From: Pseudomonas parasichuanensis | GTDB taxonomy: Bacteria; Pseudomonadota; Gammaproteobacteria; Pseudomonadales; Pseudomonadaceae | Assembly: GCF_021601385.1 (NCBI RefSeq) | Contig: NZ_BQHO01000024.1 | Location: forward strand, 1 to 64,000 | Direction: 5' to 3' | DNA length: 64,000 bases | Shown here: piece after piece, positions 19,377 through 30,064 of the stretch | Numbering within the stretch: the stretch's first letter is position 1 | Layout of the letters: each line of letters begins with the position of its first letter | Notes under the pieces: generated by a model | Database searches by the model: none | What the model was told of the DNA's origin: nothing | Seen by the model: only the letters and a program-made list of their open reading frames with translations | Position numbers and translations under genes: made by a program

Positions 19377-21197
19377 TCAGTTCTTGGCTTTCTTGGCAGC
19401 GCGGGTACGCTCGCCTTCGTCCAGGATCTTCTTGCGCAGACGGATCGACTTCGGCGTGACTTCGCACAGCTCGTCGTCCTGGATGAACTCCAGGGCCTGT
19501 TCCAGGGTGTGGCGAACCGGCGGTACCAGGGCGATGACTTCGTCTTTGCCCGAAGCACGCATGTTGTCGAGCTTCTTGCCTTTGGTCGGGTTCACGCCCA
19601 GGTCGTTGTCACGGCTGTTCAGGCCGATGATCTGACCGTTGTAGATCTCCTGGCCGTGCTCGACGAACAGCTTGCCGCGCGCCTGCAGGGTTTCCAGCGA
19701 GTAGGTCAGTGCCTTGCCGGTCTCGACCGAAACCAGTACACCGTTCAGGCGGCCGGACATCTGGCCTGGCTTCATGGTGTCGTAGCGATCGAAGATCGAG
19801 GTCAGGATGCCTGCACCGTTGGTCAGGGTCAGGAACTGGTTACGGAAACCGATCAGACCGCGAGCAGGTACGTTGTACTCCAGACGTACACGGCCCTTGC
19901 CATCCGGCACCATGTTGGTCAGGTCGCCTTTACGCAGGCCCATCTCTTCCATGACCTTGCCCTGGGATTCTTCAGGGATGTCGATGGTGACGTTCTCGAA
20001 CGGCTCCTGCTTGACGCCGTCGACTTCGCGGATGATCACTTCAGGACGGCCTACGGCCATCTCGAAGCCTTCACGACGCATGGTTTCGATCAGAACCGAC
20101 AGGTGCAGCTCACCACGGCCCGAGACCTTGAACTTGTCTGGGGAATCGGTTTCCTGAACGCGCAGGGCAACGTTGTACAGCAGCTCTTTGTCCAGACGGT
20201 CCTTGATGTTACGGCTGGTGACGAACTTGCCTTCCTTACCGCAGAACGGCGAGTCGTTGACCTGGAAGGTCATCGAAACGGTCGGCTCGTCGACGGTCAG
20301 CGGCTTCATCGCTTCTACCGCGTCCGGGGCGCACAGGGTGTCGGAGATGAACAGCTCGTCGAAACCGCTGATGCAGACGATGTCGCCAGCCTGGGCTTCT
20401 TCGACGTCGACGCGGTGCAGGCCGTGGTGGCCCATCAGCTTCAGGATACGGCCGTTGCGCTTCTTGCCGTTGGTGTCGATGGCGACAACCGGGGTGTTCG
20501 GCTTGACGCGACCACGGGCGATACGGCCAACACCGATAACGCCGAGGAAGCTGTTGTAGTCCAGTGCCGAGATCTGCATCTGGAACGAACCGTCACGGTC
20601 AACATTCGGCGCCGGTACGTTGTCGACGATCGACTGGTACAGCGCGGTCATGTCTTCGCCCATTTCGGTGTGGTCCAGACCGGCGATGCCGTTCAGGGCC
20701 GAGGCGTAGACGACTTTGAAGTCCAGCTGTTCGTCGGTGGCACCGAGGTTGTCGAACAGGTCGAAGATCTGGTCCAGAACCCAGTCAGGACGCGCGCCCG
20801 GACGGTCGACCTTGTTGATCACGACGATGGGCTTCAGGCCAGCTTCGAAGGCTTTCTTGGTTACGAAGCGGGTTTGCGGCATCGGGCCGTCCTGGGCGTC
20901 GACCAGCAGCAGCACCGAGTCGACCATCGACATTACACGCTCAACTTCGCCACCGAAGTCGGCGTGGCCGGGGGTGTCGACGATGTTGATGTGGTAGCCG
21001 TTCCAGTTGATGGAGGTGTTCTTCGCCAGAATGGTAATGCCGCGCTCTTTTTCCTGGTCGTTGGAGTCCATGACGCGCTCGTCGTTGAGCTCGTTACGCT
21101 CCAGGGTGCCGGACTGGCGCAGGAGTTTGTCGACCAGGGTGGTTTTACCATGGTCAACGTGGGCGATGATGGCGATGTTACGCAGATTTTCGATCAC
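19377..21197 (-). CDS. typA: Ribosome-associated GTPase TypA/BipA
   Basis: A 606-residue translational GTPase of the EF-G/LepA class that binds ribosomes, helps large-subunit assembly and supports growth under stress and at low temperature. GTPase motifs are clear: [14 protein letters not shown] (G1), [15 protein letters not shown] (G3) and [10 protein letters not shown] (G4). The C-terminal BipA-specific part ends in a basic tail. It is transcribed alone, with a strong terminator after it and a 127-base gap to thiI, which lies upstream on the same strand. Confidence 0.96.
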   Translation of the reverse strand: MIENLRNIAIIAHVDHGKTTLVDKLLRQSGTLERNELNDERVMDSNDQEKERGITILAKNTSINWNGYHINIVDTPGHADFGGEVERVMSMVDSVLLLVDAQDGPMPQTRFVTKKAFEAGLKPIVVINKVDRPGARPDWVLDQIFDLFDNLGATDEQLDFKVVYASALNGIAGLDHTEMGEDMTALYQSIVDNVPAPNVDRDGSFQMQISALDYNSFLGVIGVGRIARGRVKPNTPVVAIDTNGKKRNGRILKLMGHHGLHRVDVEEAQAGDIVCISGFDELFISDTLCAPDAVEAMKPLTVDEPTVSMTFQVNDSPFCGKEGKFVTSRNIKDRLDKELLYNVALRVQETDSPDKFKVSGRGELHLSVLIETMRREGFEMAVGRPEVIIREVDGVKQEPFENVTIDIPEESQGKVMEEMGLRKGDLTNMVPDGKGRVRLEYNVPARGLIGFRNQFLTLTNGAGILTSIFDRYDTMKPGQMSGRLNGVLVSVETGKALTYSLETLQARGKLFVEHGQEIYNGQIIGLNSRDNDLGVNPTKGKKLDNMRASGKDEVIALVPPVRHTLEQALEFIQDDELCEVTPKSIRLRKKILDEGERTRAAKKAKN

Positions 21198-21324
21198 AAC
21201 TGTATCTCGATCAGAGGATTCGGTTGCCGCCAGTGTAGGCGGCGAATATGTACGGTTTGAGGCTCAGCGGGCCCGATGGTCGGGAGGGCGATGGCGGATG
21301 CTGCCGCCATACAGCCCTGGCGTC

Positions 21325-22779
21325 TTATGTCGGACGATAAACACGCACATTGGCATGTCCCTCACTGAGCAGGTGGTGTGCGTGCAGGCGACTCATCACA
21401 CCCTTGTCGCAATACAGCAGGTACTGGCGGTTGCCATCGAGCTGCTTGAACTTGCTGTTGATCGCGTAGAACGGCATGGCCTGGACTTCGACGCCCTCGA
21501 TCAGCAGAGGTTCGTCTTCCTGGGCGTCGGGGTGACGAATGTCGATGACGATCTGGCCAGGCAGCGCCTCGCTGACTTCTTCGACTTCGATGTCCTTGCC
21601 CAGCTCGTCGATCACGTGGTCGATGGAGATGAACTTGGCGCGTTCCAGGGCGCGCTCCAGCACGGCCATGTCGAACTGCTTCTCTTCATGCTCCATGCGG
21701 TGGCGCTTGGCATGGGTGGTCGGGTTCACCGAAATCACGCCGCAGTACTCAGGCATGTGCTTGGCGAAGTCGGCGGTGCCGATTTCGTTGGCCTGGTCGA
21801 TGATGTCCTGCTTGTGGCTGGCCAGCAGCGGGCGCAGCACCAGCTTGTCGGTGGCCGAGTCGATGATCGACAGGTTCGGCAGGGTCTGGCTGGATACCTG
21901 GGAAATCGCCTCGCCGGTGACCAGCGCGTCGATCTGCAGGCGGTCGGCCATGTGCGCGGCGCCCCGCAGCATCATGCGCTTGAGGGTCACGCCCATGTAG
22001 CTGTTGTCGACCTTGTTGAGGATCTCGCCGACCACTTCCTCGAACGGCACGCTGATGAACAGCACGCGCTGGCTGCTGCCGTACTTCTTCCACAGGTAGT
22101 GGGCCACTTCCATCACACCCAGCTCGTGGGCACGGCCGCCGAGGTTGAAGAAGCAGAAGTGGGTCATCAGGCCGCGGCGCATCATCTGGTAGGCCGCCAC
22201 GGTGGAGTCGAAGCCACCGGACATCAACACCAGGGTCTGCTCCAGGGCACCCAGCGGGTAGCCGCCGATGCCGTTGTGCTGGTTGTGGATCACGTACAGG
22301 CGCTGGTCGCGGATCTCGATGCGCACCAGCACTTCAGGCTTCTTCAGCTCGATGCCGGCCGCGCCGCATTGCTGGCGCAGCTGGCTGCCGACGTAACGGT
22401 CGACGTCCATCGAGGTGAAGTCGTGGTGGCCGCCACGCTTGCAGCGCACAGCGAAGTACTTGCCAGCCAGCAGGTGACCGAAGTGCTGCTTGCACTTCTC
22501 GACGATGTCGTCGAAGTCGCCCAGCGGGTACTCCTGCACCTGCAGGAAGTGGGTGATGCCCGGGGTGCAGCGCAGGCGCTCGATCATTTCGCGCTGGATC
22601 TTCTCGTCCTCGATGCGGGTGACCACTTCGAGGTTGTCCCAGACGCCATCGACCGCGAGCTCAGGATCGAGGTCCTTGAGCACGTTGCGGATGTTCTTGC
22701 TGAGCTGACGGATGAAGCGCTTGCGCACCGGCCGGCTCTTGATGGTGATCTCTGGGAAGACTTTGACGATAAGTTTCAT
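21325..22779 (-). CDS. thiI: tRNA 4-thiouridine synthetase ThiI with rhodanese domain
   Basis: A 484-residue enzyme that adenylates U8 of tRNA and transfers persulphide sulphur to make s4U; it also supplies sulphur for thiamine thiazole synthesis. Order of domains: ferredoxin-like plus THUMP (residues 1-165), PP-loop ATP pyrophosphatase with [13 protein letters not shown] (about 185), and a C-terminal rhodanese domain whose loop [11 protein letters not shown] (about 450) carries the catalytic Cys. The rhodanese extension marks the gammaproteobacterial type. The upstream gap to glnA is a divergent regulatory region. Confidence 0.95.
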   Translation of the reverse strand: MKLIVKVFPEITIKSRPVRKRFIRQLSKNIRNVLKDLDPELAVDGVWDNLEVVTRIEDEKIQREMIERLRCTPGITHFLQVQEYPLGDFDDIVEKCKQHFGHLLAGKYFAVRCKRGGHHDFTSMDVDRYVGSQLRQQCGAAGIELKKPEVLVRIEIRDQRLYVIHNQHNGIGGYPLGALEQTLVLMSGGFDSTVAAYQMMRRGLMTHFCFFNLGGRAHELGVMEVAHYLWKKYGSSQRVLFISVPFEEVVGEILNKVDNSYMGVTLKRMMLRGAAHMADRLQIDALVTGEAISQVSSQTLPNLSIIDSATDKLVLRPLLASHKQDIIDQANEIGTADFAKHMPEYCGVISVNPTTHAKRHRMEHEEKQFDMAVLERALERAKFISIDHVIDELGKDIEVEEVSEALPGQIVIDIRHPDAQEDEPLLIEGVEVQAMPFYAINSKFKQLDGNRQYLLYCDKGVMSRLHAHHLLSEGHANVRVYRPT

Positions 22780-22915
22780 TGGTTTAACAGCGCGCGCGAG
22801 GCCTGCCGAAAATGAGGGGCGCGAATTATATCGGAAATTGCTCAGGTTTTGAGCAACTTTTGATCAGAAGGTTTCAGATTAATGCAGGAGGTAGGTTTTG
22901 CGGTGCCTGTACCGG

Positions 22916-22945
22916 CCCTTTCGCGGGTTTACCCGCGAAAAGGCC
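22916..22945. repeat. Short REP-like hairpin upstream of glnA
   Basis: CTTTCGCGGGTTTACCCGCG forms a perfect short stem; it is a single-copy version of the REP core seen at 10328-10402. Confidence 0.7.
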
Positions 22946-22973
22946 CTCGAAGAAAGCACACCCCTCATATTGC

Positions 22974-22988
22974 GCACCAATTTGGTGC
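22974..22988. promoter_or_regulatory. NtrC-binding site upstream of glnA
   Basis: GCACCAATTTGGTGC is a perfect palindrome matching the NtrC consensus (TGCACCA/TGGTGCA with a short spacer), about 120 bases upstream of the sigma54 promoter, a normal enhancer distance. Confidence 0.85.
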
Positions 22989-23093
22989 TCTGTGCCCAAT
23001 TATTGCTTCCTAAGGGTGCATATTTTAGCGCTCCAGGGCCGACAATTACCCGCAAACGCCCCCTTTTATCCCGCCCTCGCCATTTTCGGGCAC

Positions 23094-23109
23094 TGGCATG
23101 CAATTTGCT
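23094..23109 (+). promoter_or_regulatory. Sigma54 promoter of glnA
   Basis: TGGCATGCAATTTGCT has GG and GC elements 12 bases apart, as required for -24/-12 promoters. The transcript would start near 23120, about 90 bases before the glnA ATG. Confidence 0.85.
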
Positions 23110-23208
23110 CTCTTGTGAGGCAGGTACGCTTGGCCGACTATCCGCGCCTGGCAACACCCCTTTTCCAGGGCAGCGGCCCACCGCGCCCTAGACCATCCGG
23201 AGGACAAC

Positions 23209-24615
23209 ATGTCGAAGTCGGTTCAACTCATCAAAGATCATGACGTCAAGTGGATTGATCTGCGTTTCACGGACACCAAAGGCATTCAGCATCACGTGAC
23301 CATGCCGGCGCGTGATGGCCTGGACGAAGACTTCTTCGAAGTCGGCAAGATGTTCGACGGTTCCTCCATCGCTGGCTGGAAAGGCATCGAAGCATCCGAC
23401 ATGATCCTGATGCCGGTCGACGACACCGCCGTGCTGGACCCGTTTACCGAAGAACCGACCCTGATCATCACCTGCGACATCGTCGACCCGTCGAGCATGC
23501 AGGGCTACGATCGCGACCCACGCGCCATCGCCAAGCGCGCCGAAGAGTACCTCAAGAGCACCGGCATCGGTGACACCGTATTCGCCGGCCCCGAGCCTGA
23601 GTTCTTCATCTTCGACGAAGTGAAGTTCCAGTCGGACATCTCCGGTTCGATGTTCAAGATCTTCTCCGAGCAAGGCTCGTGGATGACCGGCGCTGACGTG
23701 GAAGGCGGCAACAAAGGCCACCGTCCAGGCGTCAAAGGCGGCTATTTCCCGGTTCCGCCGTTCGACCACGACCACGAAATCCGTACTGCCATGTGCAACG
23801 CACTGGAAGAAATGGGCCAGACCGTCGAAGTTCACCACCACGAAGTGGCGACTGCCGGCCAGAACGAAATCGGCGTCAAGTTCAACACCCTGGTGAAGAA
23901 AGCTGACGAAGTACAGGCCCTGAAGTACGTCGTGCACAACGTTGCCGACGCCTACGGCCGTACCGCCACCTTCATGCCCAAGCCACTGTACGGCGACAAC
24001 GGCTCGGGCATGCACGTGCACATGTCGATCTGGAAAGAAGGCAAGAACACCTTCTCCGGCGAAGGCTATGCCGGCCTGTCCGATACCGCCCTGTACTTCA
24101 TCGGCGGCATCATCAAGCACGGTAAGGCCCTGAACGGCTTCACCAACCCGTCGACCAACTCCTACAAGCGTCTGGTCCCAGGCTTTGAAGCCCCGGTGAT
24201 GCTGGCCTACTCGGCGCGCAACCGTTCCGCCTCGATCCGTATTCCTTACGTCGGCAGCCCGAAAGCCCGCCGTATCGAAGCACGCTTCCCGGATCCATCG
24301 GCCAACCCGTACCTGGCCTTCGCGGCCCTGCTGATGGCTGGCCTGGACGGCATCCAGAACAAGATCCACCCAGGCGATGCTGCCGACAAGAACCTGTACG
24401 ACCTGCCACCAGAAGAAGCCAAGGATATCCCGCAGGTTTGCGGCAGCCTGAAAGAGGCCCTGGAAGAGCTGGACAAAGGCCGTGCGTTCCTGACCAAGGG
24501 CGGCGTGTTCTCCGACGACTTCATCGATGCCTTCATCGAGCTGAAATCGGAAGAAGAGATCAAGGTCCGTACCTTCGTGCACCCGCTGGAATACGAGCTG
24601 TACTACAGCTGCTGA
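23209..24615 (+). CDS. glnA: Glutamine synthetase type I
   Basis: A 468-residue dodecameric enzyme that makes glutamine from glutamate, ammonia and ATP. Key segments: [12 protein letters not shown] near residue 50, the metal-site [10 protein letters not shown] near 130, [11 protein letters not shown] near 265 with the active-site His, and [13 protein letters not shown] near 395 whose Tyr is the adenylylation site, so GlnE control is expected. The upstream NtrC palindrome and sigma54 promoter indicate induction under nitrogen limitation by the ntrBC genes encoded just downstream. GGAG precedes the ATG and a strong terminator follows. Confidence 0.97.
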   Translation: MSKSVQLIKDHDVKWIDLRFTDTKGIQHHVTMPARDGLDEDFFEVGKMFDGSSIAGWKGIEASDMILMPVDDTAVLDPFTEEPTLIITCDIVDPSSMQGYDRDPRAIAKRAEEYLKSTGIGDTVFAGPEPEFFIFDEVKFQSDISGSMFKIFSEQGSWMTGADVEGGNKGHRPGVKGGYFPVPPFDHDHEIRTAMCNALEEMGQTVEVHHHEVATAGQNEIGVKFNTLVKKADEVQALKYVVHNVADAYGRTATFMPKPLYGDNGSGMHVHMSIWKEGKNTFSGEGYAGLSDTALYFIGGIIKHGKALNGFTNPSTNSYKRLVPGFEAPVMLAYSARNRSASIRIPYVGSPKARRIEARFPDPSANPYLAFAALLMAGLDGIQNKIHPGDAADKNLYDLPPEEAKDIPQVCGSLKEALEELDKGRAFLTKGGVFSDDFIDAFIELKSEEEIKVRTFVHPLEYELYYSC

Positions 24616-24650
24616 TCTGACCGGCGCCTCGCGTCGATGACATGATCAGG

Positions 24651-24680
24651 ACGGCCTCCTTCGGGAGGCCGTTTTCATTT
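24651..24680 (+). terminator. Rho-independent terminator of glnA
   Basis: ACGGCCTCC-TTCG-GGAGGCCGT followed by TTTCATTT, 36 bases after the glnA stop. Confidence 0.92.
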
Positions 24681-24764
24681 CTACGCCAGCATCATCGGAC
24701 AAGCCTTACAGCCCTATCTGCTGACACTGCGACACTCGACGCTCCATCAACCCAGGAGTCCGTC

Positions 24765-25304
24765 ATGCGTACTGCCCACCTTGCCCTGACCTGTTGCCTT
24801 GCGCTGTTCGGCTGCAGCACACCACCCCCTCCTGCGTCAGGCCTCGACACCCTGCTCGACGCCATCGAGCAGCGCCTTGACCTGGCCGAAGCGGTCGCCT
24901 TGCATAAATGGGACAGCAGGCAACCGGTGCAGGCCGTGGCGCGCGAACGACAGGTGCTGGCCAGCGCACGCCAGGCCGCCACCGCCTACCCACTGGACCC
25001 GGCACGCGCCGAAGCCTTCTTCGCCGACCAGATCGAAGCCAACAAACTGCTTCAATACCACCTGCTGGACACCTGGCACCGCGCGCGGCAAGCACCCGCC
25101 CTGCCCCGGCGTGACCTTGCCCAGGATGTACGCCCCGCACTGGACCGCCTGCAGGCGCAACTGCTCGCCGCCCTTGCCCGCTTCGACCAGACGGCCCCGG
25201 CAGACTGCCCCGGCCAACTGGCCGATGCCCTGCAACGGCGCACGCGCGAGCCCGTGCGCCACCTTGCCCTGGTCCGCGCCAGCAGCCAGCTGTGCAAAAG
25301 CTGA
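24765..25304 (+). CDS. aroQ: Exported chorismate mutase (AroQ gamma type), probable lipoprotein
   Basis: A 179-residue protein with a signal peptide whose end LALFGCS looks like a lipobox. The mature helical part is a secreted AroQ-gamma chorismate mutase: LAEAVALHKWDSRQPVQAVARE and then PARAEAFFADQIEANKLLQY carry the expected Arg/Lys/Gln pocket residues. It would turn chorismate into prephenate in the periplasm, as the PheC-linked hidden pathway of P. aeruginosa does. AGGAG lies before the ATG at 24765. It sits between the glnA terminator and the ntrB promoter, an unexpected place for an aromatic enzyme, and has its own unidentified promoter in a 150-base gap. Confidence 0.85.
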   Translation: MRTAHLALTCCLALFGCSTPPPPASGLDTLLDAIEQRLDLAEAVALHKWDSRQPVQAVARERQVLASARQAATAYPLDPARAEAFFADQIEANKLLQYHLLDTWHRARQAPALPRRDLAQDVRPALDRLQAQLLAALARFDQTAPADCPGQLADALQRRTREPVRHLALVRASSQLCKS

Positions 25305-25324
25305 CGCGCGCCCTATGCTCCATA

Positions 25325-25374
25325 TTGGTGCACCGCTTCGCCTGACGCCCCAGCATGCACCCCACTTTGGGTCA
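25325..25374. promoter_or_regulatory. NtrC-type sites upstream of ntrB
   Basis: TTGGTGCACC at 25325-25334 contains two NtrC half sites, and TGCACCCCACTTTGGGTCA at 25356-25374 resembles a spaced site. Both lie 85-135 bases upstream of the predicted sigma54 promoter of ntrBC. Confidence 0.55.
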
Positions 25375-25459
25375 CATGAATCGGTTAACCAGGGCTTTAT
25401 GTCCTGAATTAGCGCGAATACAGGCATTTATCCGCCATTTCCGCTTCTTTTCAGAGCCT

Positions 25460-25475
25460 TGGTTTGGTTCTTGCA
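25460..25475 (+). promoter_or_regulatory. Predicted sigma54 promoter of ntrBC
   Basis: TGGTTTGGTTCTTGCA has GG and GC elements 12 bases apart and a good TTGCA -12 half, about 88 bases upstream of the ntrB start. This suggests autoregulated ntrBC transcription separate from glnA. Confidence 0.65.
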
Positions 25476-25562
25476 TTTTCACCGCATCCAGCACGTCATC
25501 CGTGCGCGCCCCAGGCCTGGCCGGGGCGCCAAAAGAGTGCCAACAGAGGTCAACGACGCCTT

Positions 25563-26644
25563 ATGACCATCAGCGATGCACAGCACCGTCTGCTCCTGGA
25601 CAACCTGACCACGGCCACGCTCCTGCTCAACGCCGAGCTGCGCCTTGAGTACATGAACCCGGCCGCGGAAATGCTCCTGGCCGTCAGTGGCCAGCGCAGC
25701 CATGGGCAGTTCATCAGCGAGCTGTTCACCGAATCGGCCGAGGCACTCAACTCGCTGCGCCAGGCGGTGGAGCAGGCGCATCCGTTCACCAAGCGCGAAG
25801 CCCAGCTGACCTCGCTGACCGGCCAGAGCATCACCGTCGACTATGCCGTCACACCGATCCTGCACCAGGGCAATACCTTGCTGCTGCTCGAAGTGCACCC
25901 GCGTGACCGCCTGCTGCGCATCACCAAGGAAGAGGCCCAGCTGAGCAAGCAGGAAACCACCAAGATGCTGGTGCGCGGCCTGGCCCACGAGATCAAGAAC
26001 CCGCTGGGCGGCATTCGCGGCGCGGCGCAGCTGCTGGCCCGCGAGCTGCCCAACGACGGCCTGCGCGACTACACCAACGTGATCATCGAAGAGGCCGACC
26101 GCCTGCGTAACCTGGTCGACCGCATGCTCGGCTCGAACAAGCTGCCGTCGCTGTCGATGACCAACATCCACGAAGTGCTGGAGCGCGTGTGCAGCCTGGT
26201 GGAGGCGGAAAGCCAGGGCGGCATCACCCTGGTGCGCGACTACGACCCGAGCCTGCCGGACGTGCTGATCGACCGCGAGCAGATGATCCAGGCCGTGCTC
26301 AACATCGTGCGCAATGCCATGCAGGCCATCGGCGGGCAGAACGAACTGCGCCTGGGCCGCATCACCCTGCGCAGCCGCGCCGTGCGCCAGTTCACCATCG
26401 CCCACGTGCGTCATCGCCTGGTGGCCCGGGTCGAGATCGTCGACAACGGCCCGGGCATCCCTGCGGAGCTGCAGGACACCCTCTTCTACCCCATGGTCAG
26501 CGGCCGCCCGGACGGTACCGGGCTGGGCCTGGCCATCACCCAGAACATCATCAGCCAGCACCAGGGCCTGATCGAGTGTGAAAGCCACCCCGGCCACACC
26601 GCCTTCTCGATCTACCTGCCCCTGGAACAAGGAGCCACCGCCTC

Positions 26645-26648
<4 letters not shown>
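25563..26648 (+). CDS. ntrB: Nitrogen regulation sensor kinase NtrB (GlnL)
   Basis: A 361-residue soluble histidine kinase. A PAS domain (residues 5-115) precedes the H-box LAHEIKNPLGGIRGAAQLL near residue 140 and the HATPase domain with DNGPGIPAEL and GTGLGLAITQ. With PII it senses nitrogen status and phosphorylates or dephosphorylates NtrC. The ATG at 25563 is followed by the typical pseudomonad N-terminus; the open frame upstream is inside the promoter region. The stop overlaps the ntrC start by ATGA. Confidence 0.95.
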
Positions 26649-28081
<1,433 letters not shown>

Positions 28082-28106
28082 TTTTTCAGGTCACCTTTTA
28101 GATTTC

Positions 28107-28215
28107 TGGGGCTGCTGCGCAGCCCTTTCGCGGCACTAGGCCGCTCCTACAAGAGATCGCGTTCCCTTGTAGGAGCGGCCTAGTGCCGCGAAAGGGCCGC
28201 AAAGCGGCCCCAGCT
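28107..28215. repeat. Long REP pair downstream of ntrC
   Basis: GGGGCTGCTGCGCAGCCC, CTTTCGCGGCACTAGGCCGC and TCCTACAAG mirrored by CTTGTAGGAGCGGCCTAGTG and GGGCCGCAAAGCGGCCCC. It is nearly the same as the pairs at 7405-7522 and 32487-32595. Confidence 0.88.
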
Positions 28216-28228
28216 ATTTCAGCCCTGA

Positions 28229-28245
28229 TGCACCGATCCTGTGCC
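28229..28245. promoter_or_regulatory. NtrC-type site upstream of the nrsZ-like RNA
   Basis: TGCACCGATCCTGTGCC keeps the TGCACC and GTGC half sites of the NtrC consensus, 84 bases before the sigma54 promoter at 28329. Confidence 0.6.
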
Positions 28246-28328
28246 CCACGCACTCGATGAAGGCACAAATCCCCTCGAAACCCGGCCAAATAACCCTAAA
28301 ACCCCAGTATTCCCGGGCATTTCAAAAC

Positions 28329-28344
28329 TGGCACGCCCCCTGCA
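28329..28344 (+). promoter_or_regulatory. Sigma54 promoter for the nrsZ-like RNA
   Basis: TGGCACGCCCCCTGCA has a perfect TGGCAC -24 element and a TGCA -12 element with 12-base spacing. No gene starts on the plus strand for more than 500 bases, so it must drive a non-coding transcript. Confidence 0.8.
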
Positions 28345-28354
28345 ATAGTCATTG

Positions 28355-28480
28355 CAACTCCAGTTTCGGGGACCCTGGTACAGGCAGGCCGGGAAATCCC
28401 CCTTTTATTCGCCACAGCAACCCGCTTTGGGGACCTCGGTACAGGCAGGCCGGGACATCCCCTCTTTTATTCGTGCAGCC
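28355..28480 (+). ncRNA. nrsZ: Probable NrsZ nitrogen-regulated small RNA with two tandem units
   Basis: Downstream of ntrC in P. aeruginosa lies NrsZ, an RpoN/NtrC-dependent processed sRNA built of repeated stem-loops. Here, 11 bases behind a sigma54 promoter, two near-identical 44-45 base units start at 28368 and 28429. Each begins GGGGACC, shares GGTACAGGCAGGCCGGGA, closes with TCCCC and a TTTTATTCG run, so each can fold as a stem with a poly-U tail. Position, promoter class, NtrC site and tandem architecture all agree with NrsZ. The end near 28480 is estimated; the second unit runs into the 3' end of the antisense gene at 28467. Confidence 0.75.
28368..28473 (+). repeat. Two tandem 44-45 base repeats inside the small RNA
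   Basis: Units at 28368-28411 and 28429-28473, 61 bases apart, differ at only a few positions. Each is a hairpin GGGGA…TCCCC followed by TTTTATT. Confidence 0.9.
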
Positions 28481-28904
28481 TCACCTGCACCTTCCAGCGC
28501 CCGTCGTCCTCTGCACCCGACCATTCCCCTTGCAGGGGGCGCGCGGCAATCAGCGTCAGCAACAAGCCTTCCTTGCCCTTCTGTACCCGCCAGCCCACCG
28601 GCTTGCCCTGCAACAGCAACTGGCCGCGCTGGGCCTTGCCCTCGGCCTGGAACACCAGCGCCACGGTCCCTTCGACGTTCTCGCCATGCAGCTGGGGTTC
28701 TTCGTTGAACCACAGGTCCAGGCCATCCTGTACCACTTCGACCTGCTCCAGCACCCGCTCTTCTGGCGTGGTCAGGCGGCCGATCATCAGCCCCACCATC
28801 AAGCCGACAATGGCCAGGGACAGGATCATCCGCGGGAAGGCTTTCGAACGCGGGTCCGGTTCGGGGGTAGAATGCCCGTCATCTTCACGCTTGGAGCCGT
28901 GCAT
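28467..28904 (-). CDS. Hypothetical membrane-anchored protein
   Basis: A 145-residue protein with a charged N-terminus, one transmembrane helix (about residues 26-44, ILSLAIVGLMVGLMIGRL) and a predicted periplasmic beta-rich domain of about 100 residues. I cannot name it; similar small anchored proteins are common next to trmL in pseudomonads, as far as I recall. The ATG at 28902-28904 shares the bases CATG with the divergent trmL start, so the two genes have no intergenic space. A start at Met26 would give only the helix and domain and cannot be excluded. Confidence 0.7.
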   Translation of the reverse strand: MHGSKREDDGHSTPEPDPRSKAFPRMILSLAIVGLMVGLMIGRLTTPEERVLEQVEVVQDGLDLWFNEEPQLHGENVEGTVALVFQAEGKAQRGQLLLQGKPVGWRVQKGKEGLLLTLIAARPLQGEWSGAEDDGRWKVQVRLHE

Positions 28905-29364
28905 GTTTCACGTCATCCTTTTTCAACCAGAAATTCCGCCGAATACCGGCAATATCATCCGCCTGTGCGCCAACAGCGGCTGCGCCCTGCACCTGATCGA
29001 ACCGATCAGCTTCGAACTGGACGACAAGCGCCTGCGCCGGGCGGGGCTGGACTACCACGAGTATGCCACGCTCAAGCGCCATCAAAGCCTGGCCGAATGC
29101 CTGGAAAGCCTCGGCCAGCCTCGGCTGTTCGCCTTCACCACCAAGGGCTCGCAGCCGTTCCATGAAGTCGCGTACCAGCCGGGGGACGCCTTCCTGTTCG
29201 GTCCTGAAAGCCGTGGCTTGCCCGCCGAGGTGTTGGACAGCCTGCCCGCAGAACAACGCTTGCGCCTGCCGATGCGGCCGGGGTGCCGCAGCCTGAACCT
29301 GTCCAATACCGTGGCGGTGACGGTTTATGAAGCTTGGCGGCAGAACGGGTTTGCCGGGAGCTGA
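28903..29364 (+). CDS. trmL: tRNA (cytidine/uridine-34-2'-O)-methyltransferase TrmL
   Basis: A 153-residue SPOUT-class (trefoil-knot) methyltransferase that 2'-O-methylates the wobble base of tRNA-Leu isoacceptors using SAM. The N-terminal FQPEIPPNTGNIIRLCANSG and the C-terminal knot motifs FLFGPESRGLP and RSLNLSNTVAVTVYEAWRQ are diagnostic. GGAG lies six bases before the ATG at 28903; the frame is open further upstream but that part is antisense to the membrane-protein gene. Confidence 0.94.
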   Translation: MFHVILFQPEIPPNTGNIIRLCANSGCALHLIEPISFELDDKRLRRAGLDYHEYATLKRHQSLAECLESLGQPRLFAFTTKGSQPFHEVAYQPGDAFLFGPESRGLPAEVLDSLPAEQRLRLPMRPGCRSLNLSNTVAVTVYEAWRQNGFAGS

Positions 29365-29380
29365 TCTTTAGCCTGGGCAG

Positions 29381-29500
29381 GCCTCTTCGCGGGTAAACCC
29401 GCTCCCACAGGTCTAACGCTGCCCTCGGGTTCAGCGCTGTTCCTGTGGGAGTGGCGGTTCGCCGCTGCGACTTGCCCGCGAAGAGGCCGGCACAGGCAAC
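29381..29500. repeat. REP-type repeats between trmL and secB
   Basis: CTTCGCGGGTAAACCCGCTC with CCACAGG, then an imperfect opposite arm CCTGTGGGAGTGGCGGTTCG and CCCGCGAAGAGG. It lies between convergent genes. Confidence 0.8.
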
Positions 29501-29501
29501 A

Positions 29502-29528
29502 AAAAAGCGCCCCGAGAGGCGCTTTTCC
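29502..29528 (-). terminator. Rho-independent terminator of the rhodanese–grxC–secB unit
   Basis: On the minus strand AAGCGCC-TCTCG-GGGCGCTTTTTTG, 14 bases after the secB stop. Confidence 0.9.
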
Positions 29529-29541
29529 ATTACCGGCAGTC

Positions 29542-30024
29542 TTACTGCACAGTCGGCACTTCACCCGCTTCCTGCATGCGCTGCATTTCTTGCGCGTACA
29601 GGGCGTCGAAGTTGACCGGCGACAGCATCAGCGCCGGGAACGAGCCACGGGTCACCAGGCTGTCCAGGGTTTCACGGGCGTACGGGAACAGGATGTTCGG
29701 GCAGAACGCGCCGAGGGTGTGGCTCATCGAAGCCCCGTCGAGGCCCGAGATCAGGAAGATACCGGCCTGTTGCACTTCGGCGATGAACGCCACTTCGTCA
29801 CCGTTCTTGACGGTGACCGACAGGGTCAGCACCACTTCATGGAAGTCGCCTTCCAGGGCTTTCTGGCGGGTGTTCAGGTCCAGCGAGACACTCGGCTCCC
29901 ACTGCTGGCGGAAGATCTGCGGGCTTTTCGGGGCCTCGAACGACAGATCGCGCACGTAGATGCGCTGCAGGGAGAACTGTGGGCTGTTGTCTGCAGCCGC
30001 GCCGTTGGTCTGTTGGTCAGTCAT
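29542..30024 (-). CDS. secB: Protein-export chaperone SecB
   Basis: A 160-residue tetrameric cytosolic chaperone that holds precursor proteins unfolded and hands them to SecA. The conserved N-terminal [19 protein letters not shown] and the C-terminal [20 protein letters not shown] blocks are intact, and the length is standard. It is the last gene of a rhodanese–grxC–secB unit, 40 bases after grxC, and is followed by a clear terminator. The same three-gene order is widely conserved in gammaproteobacteria. Confidence 0.97.
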   Translation of the reverse strand: MTDQQTNGAAADNSPQFSLQRIYVRDLSFEAPKSPQIFRQQWEPSVSLDLNTRQKALEGDFHEVVLTLSVTVKNGDEVAFIAEVQQAGIFLISGLDGASMSHTLGAFCPNILFPYARETLDSLVTRGSFPALMLSPVNFDALYAQEMQRMQEAGEVPTVQ

Positions 30025-30064
30025 GGCAGATCCTTATCCTAATGTTTTCGAATGCAGTGCAAAG

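Larger units (their letters stand above)
22780..23208. other. Divergent thiI–glnA intergenic region
   Basis: These 429 bases hold a small REP-like hairpin at 22916-22945 (CTTTCGCGGGTTTACCCGCG), an NtrC-type palindrome at 22974-22988 and a sigma54 promoter at 23094-23109, all pointing to nitrogen control of glnA. No gene is visible. Confidence 0.8.
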
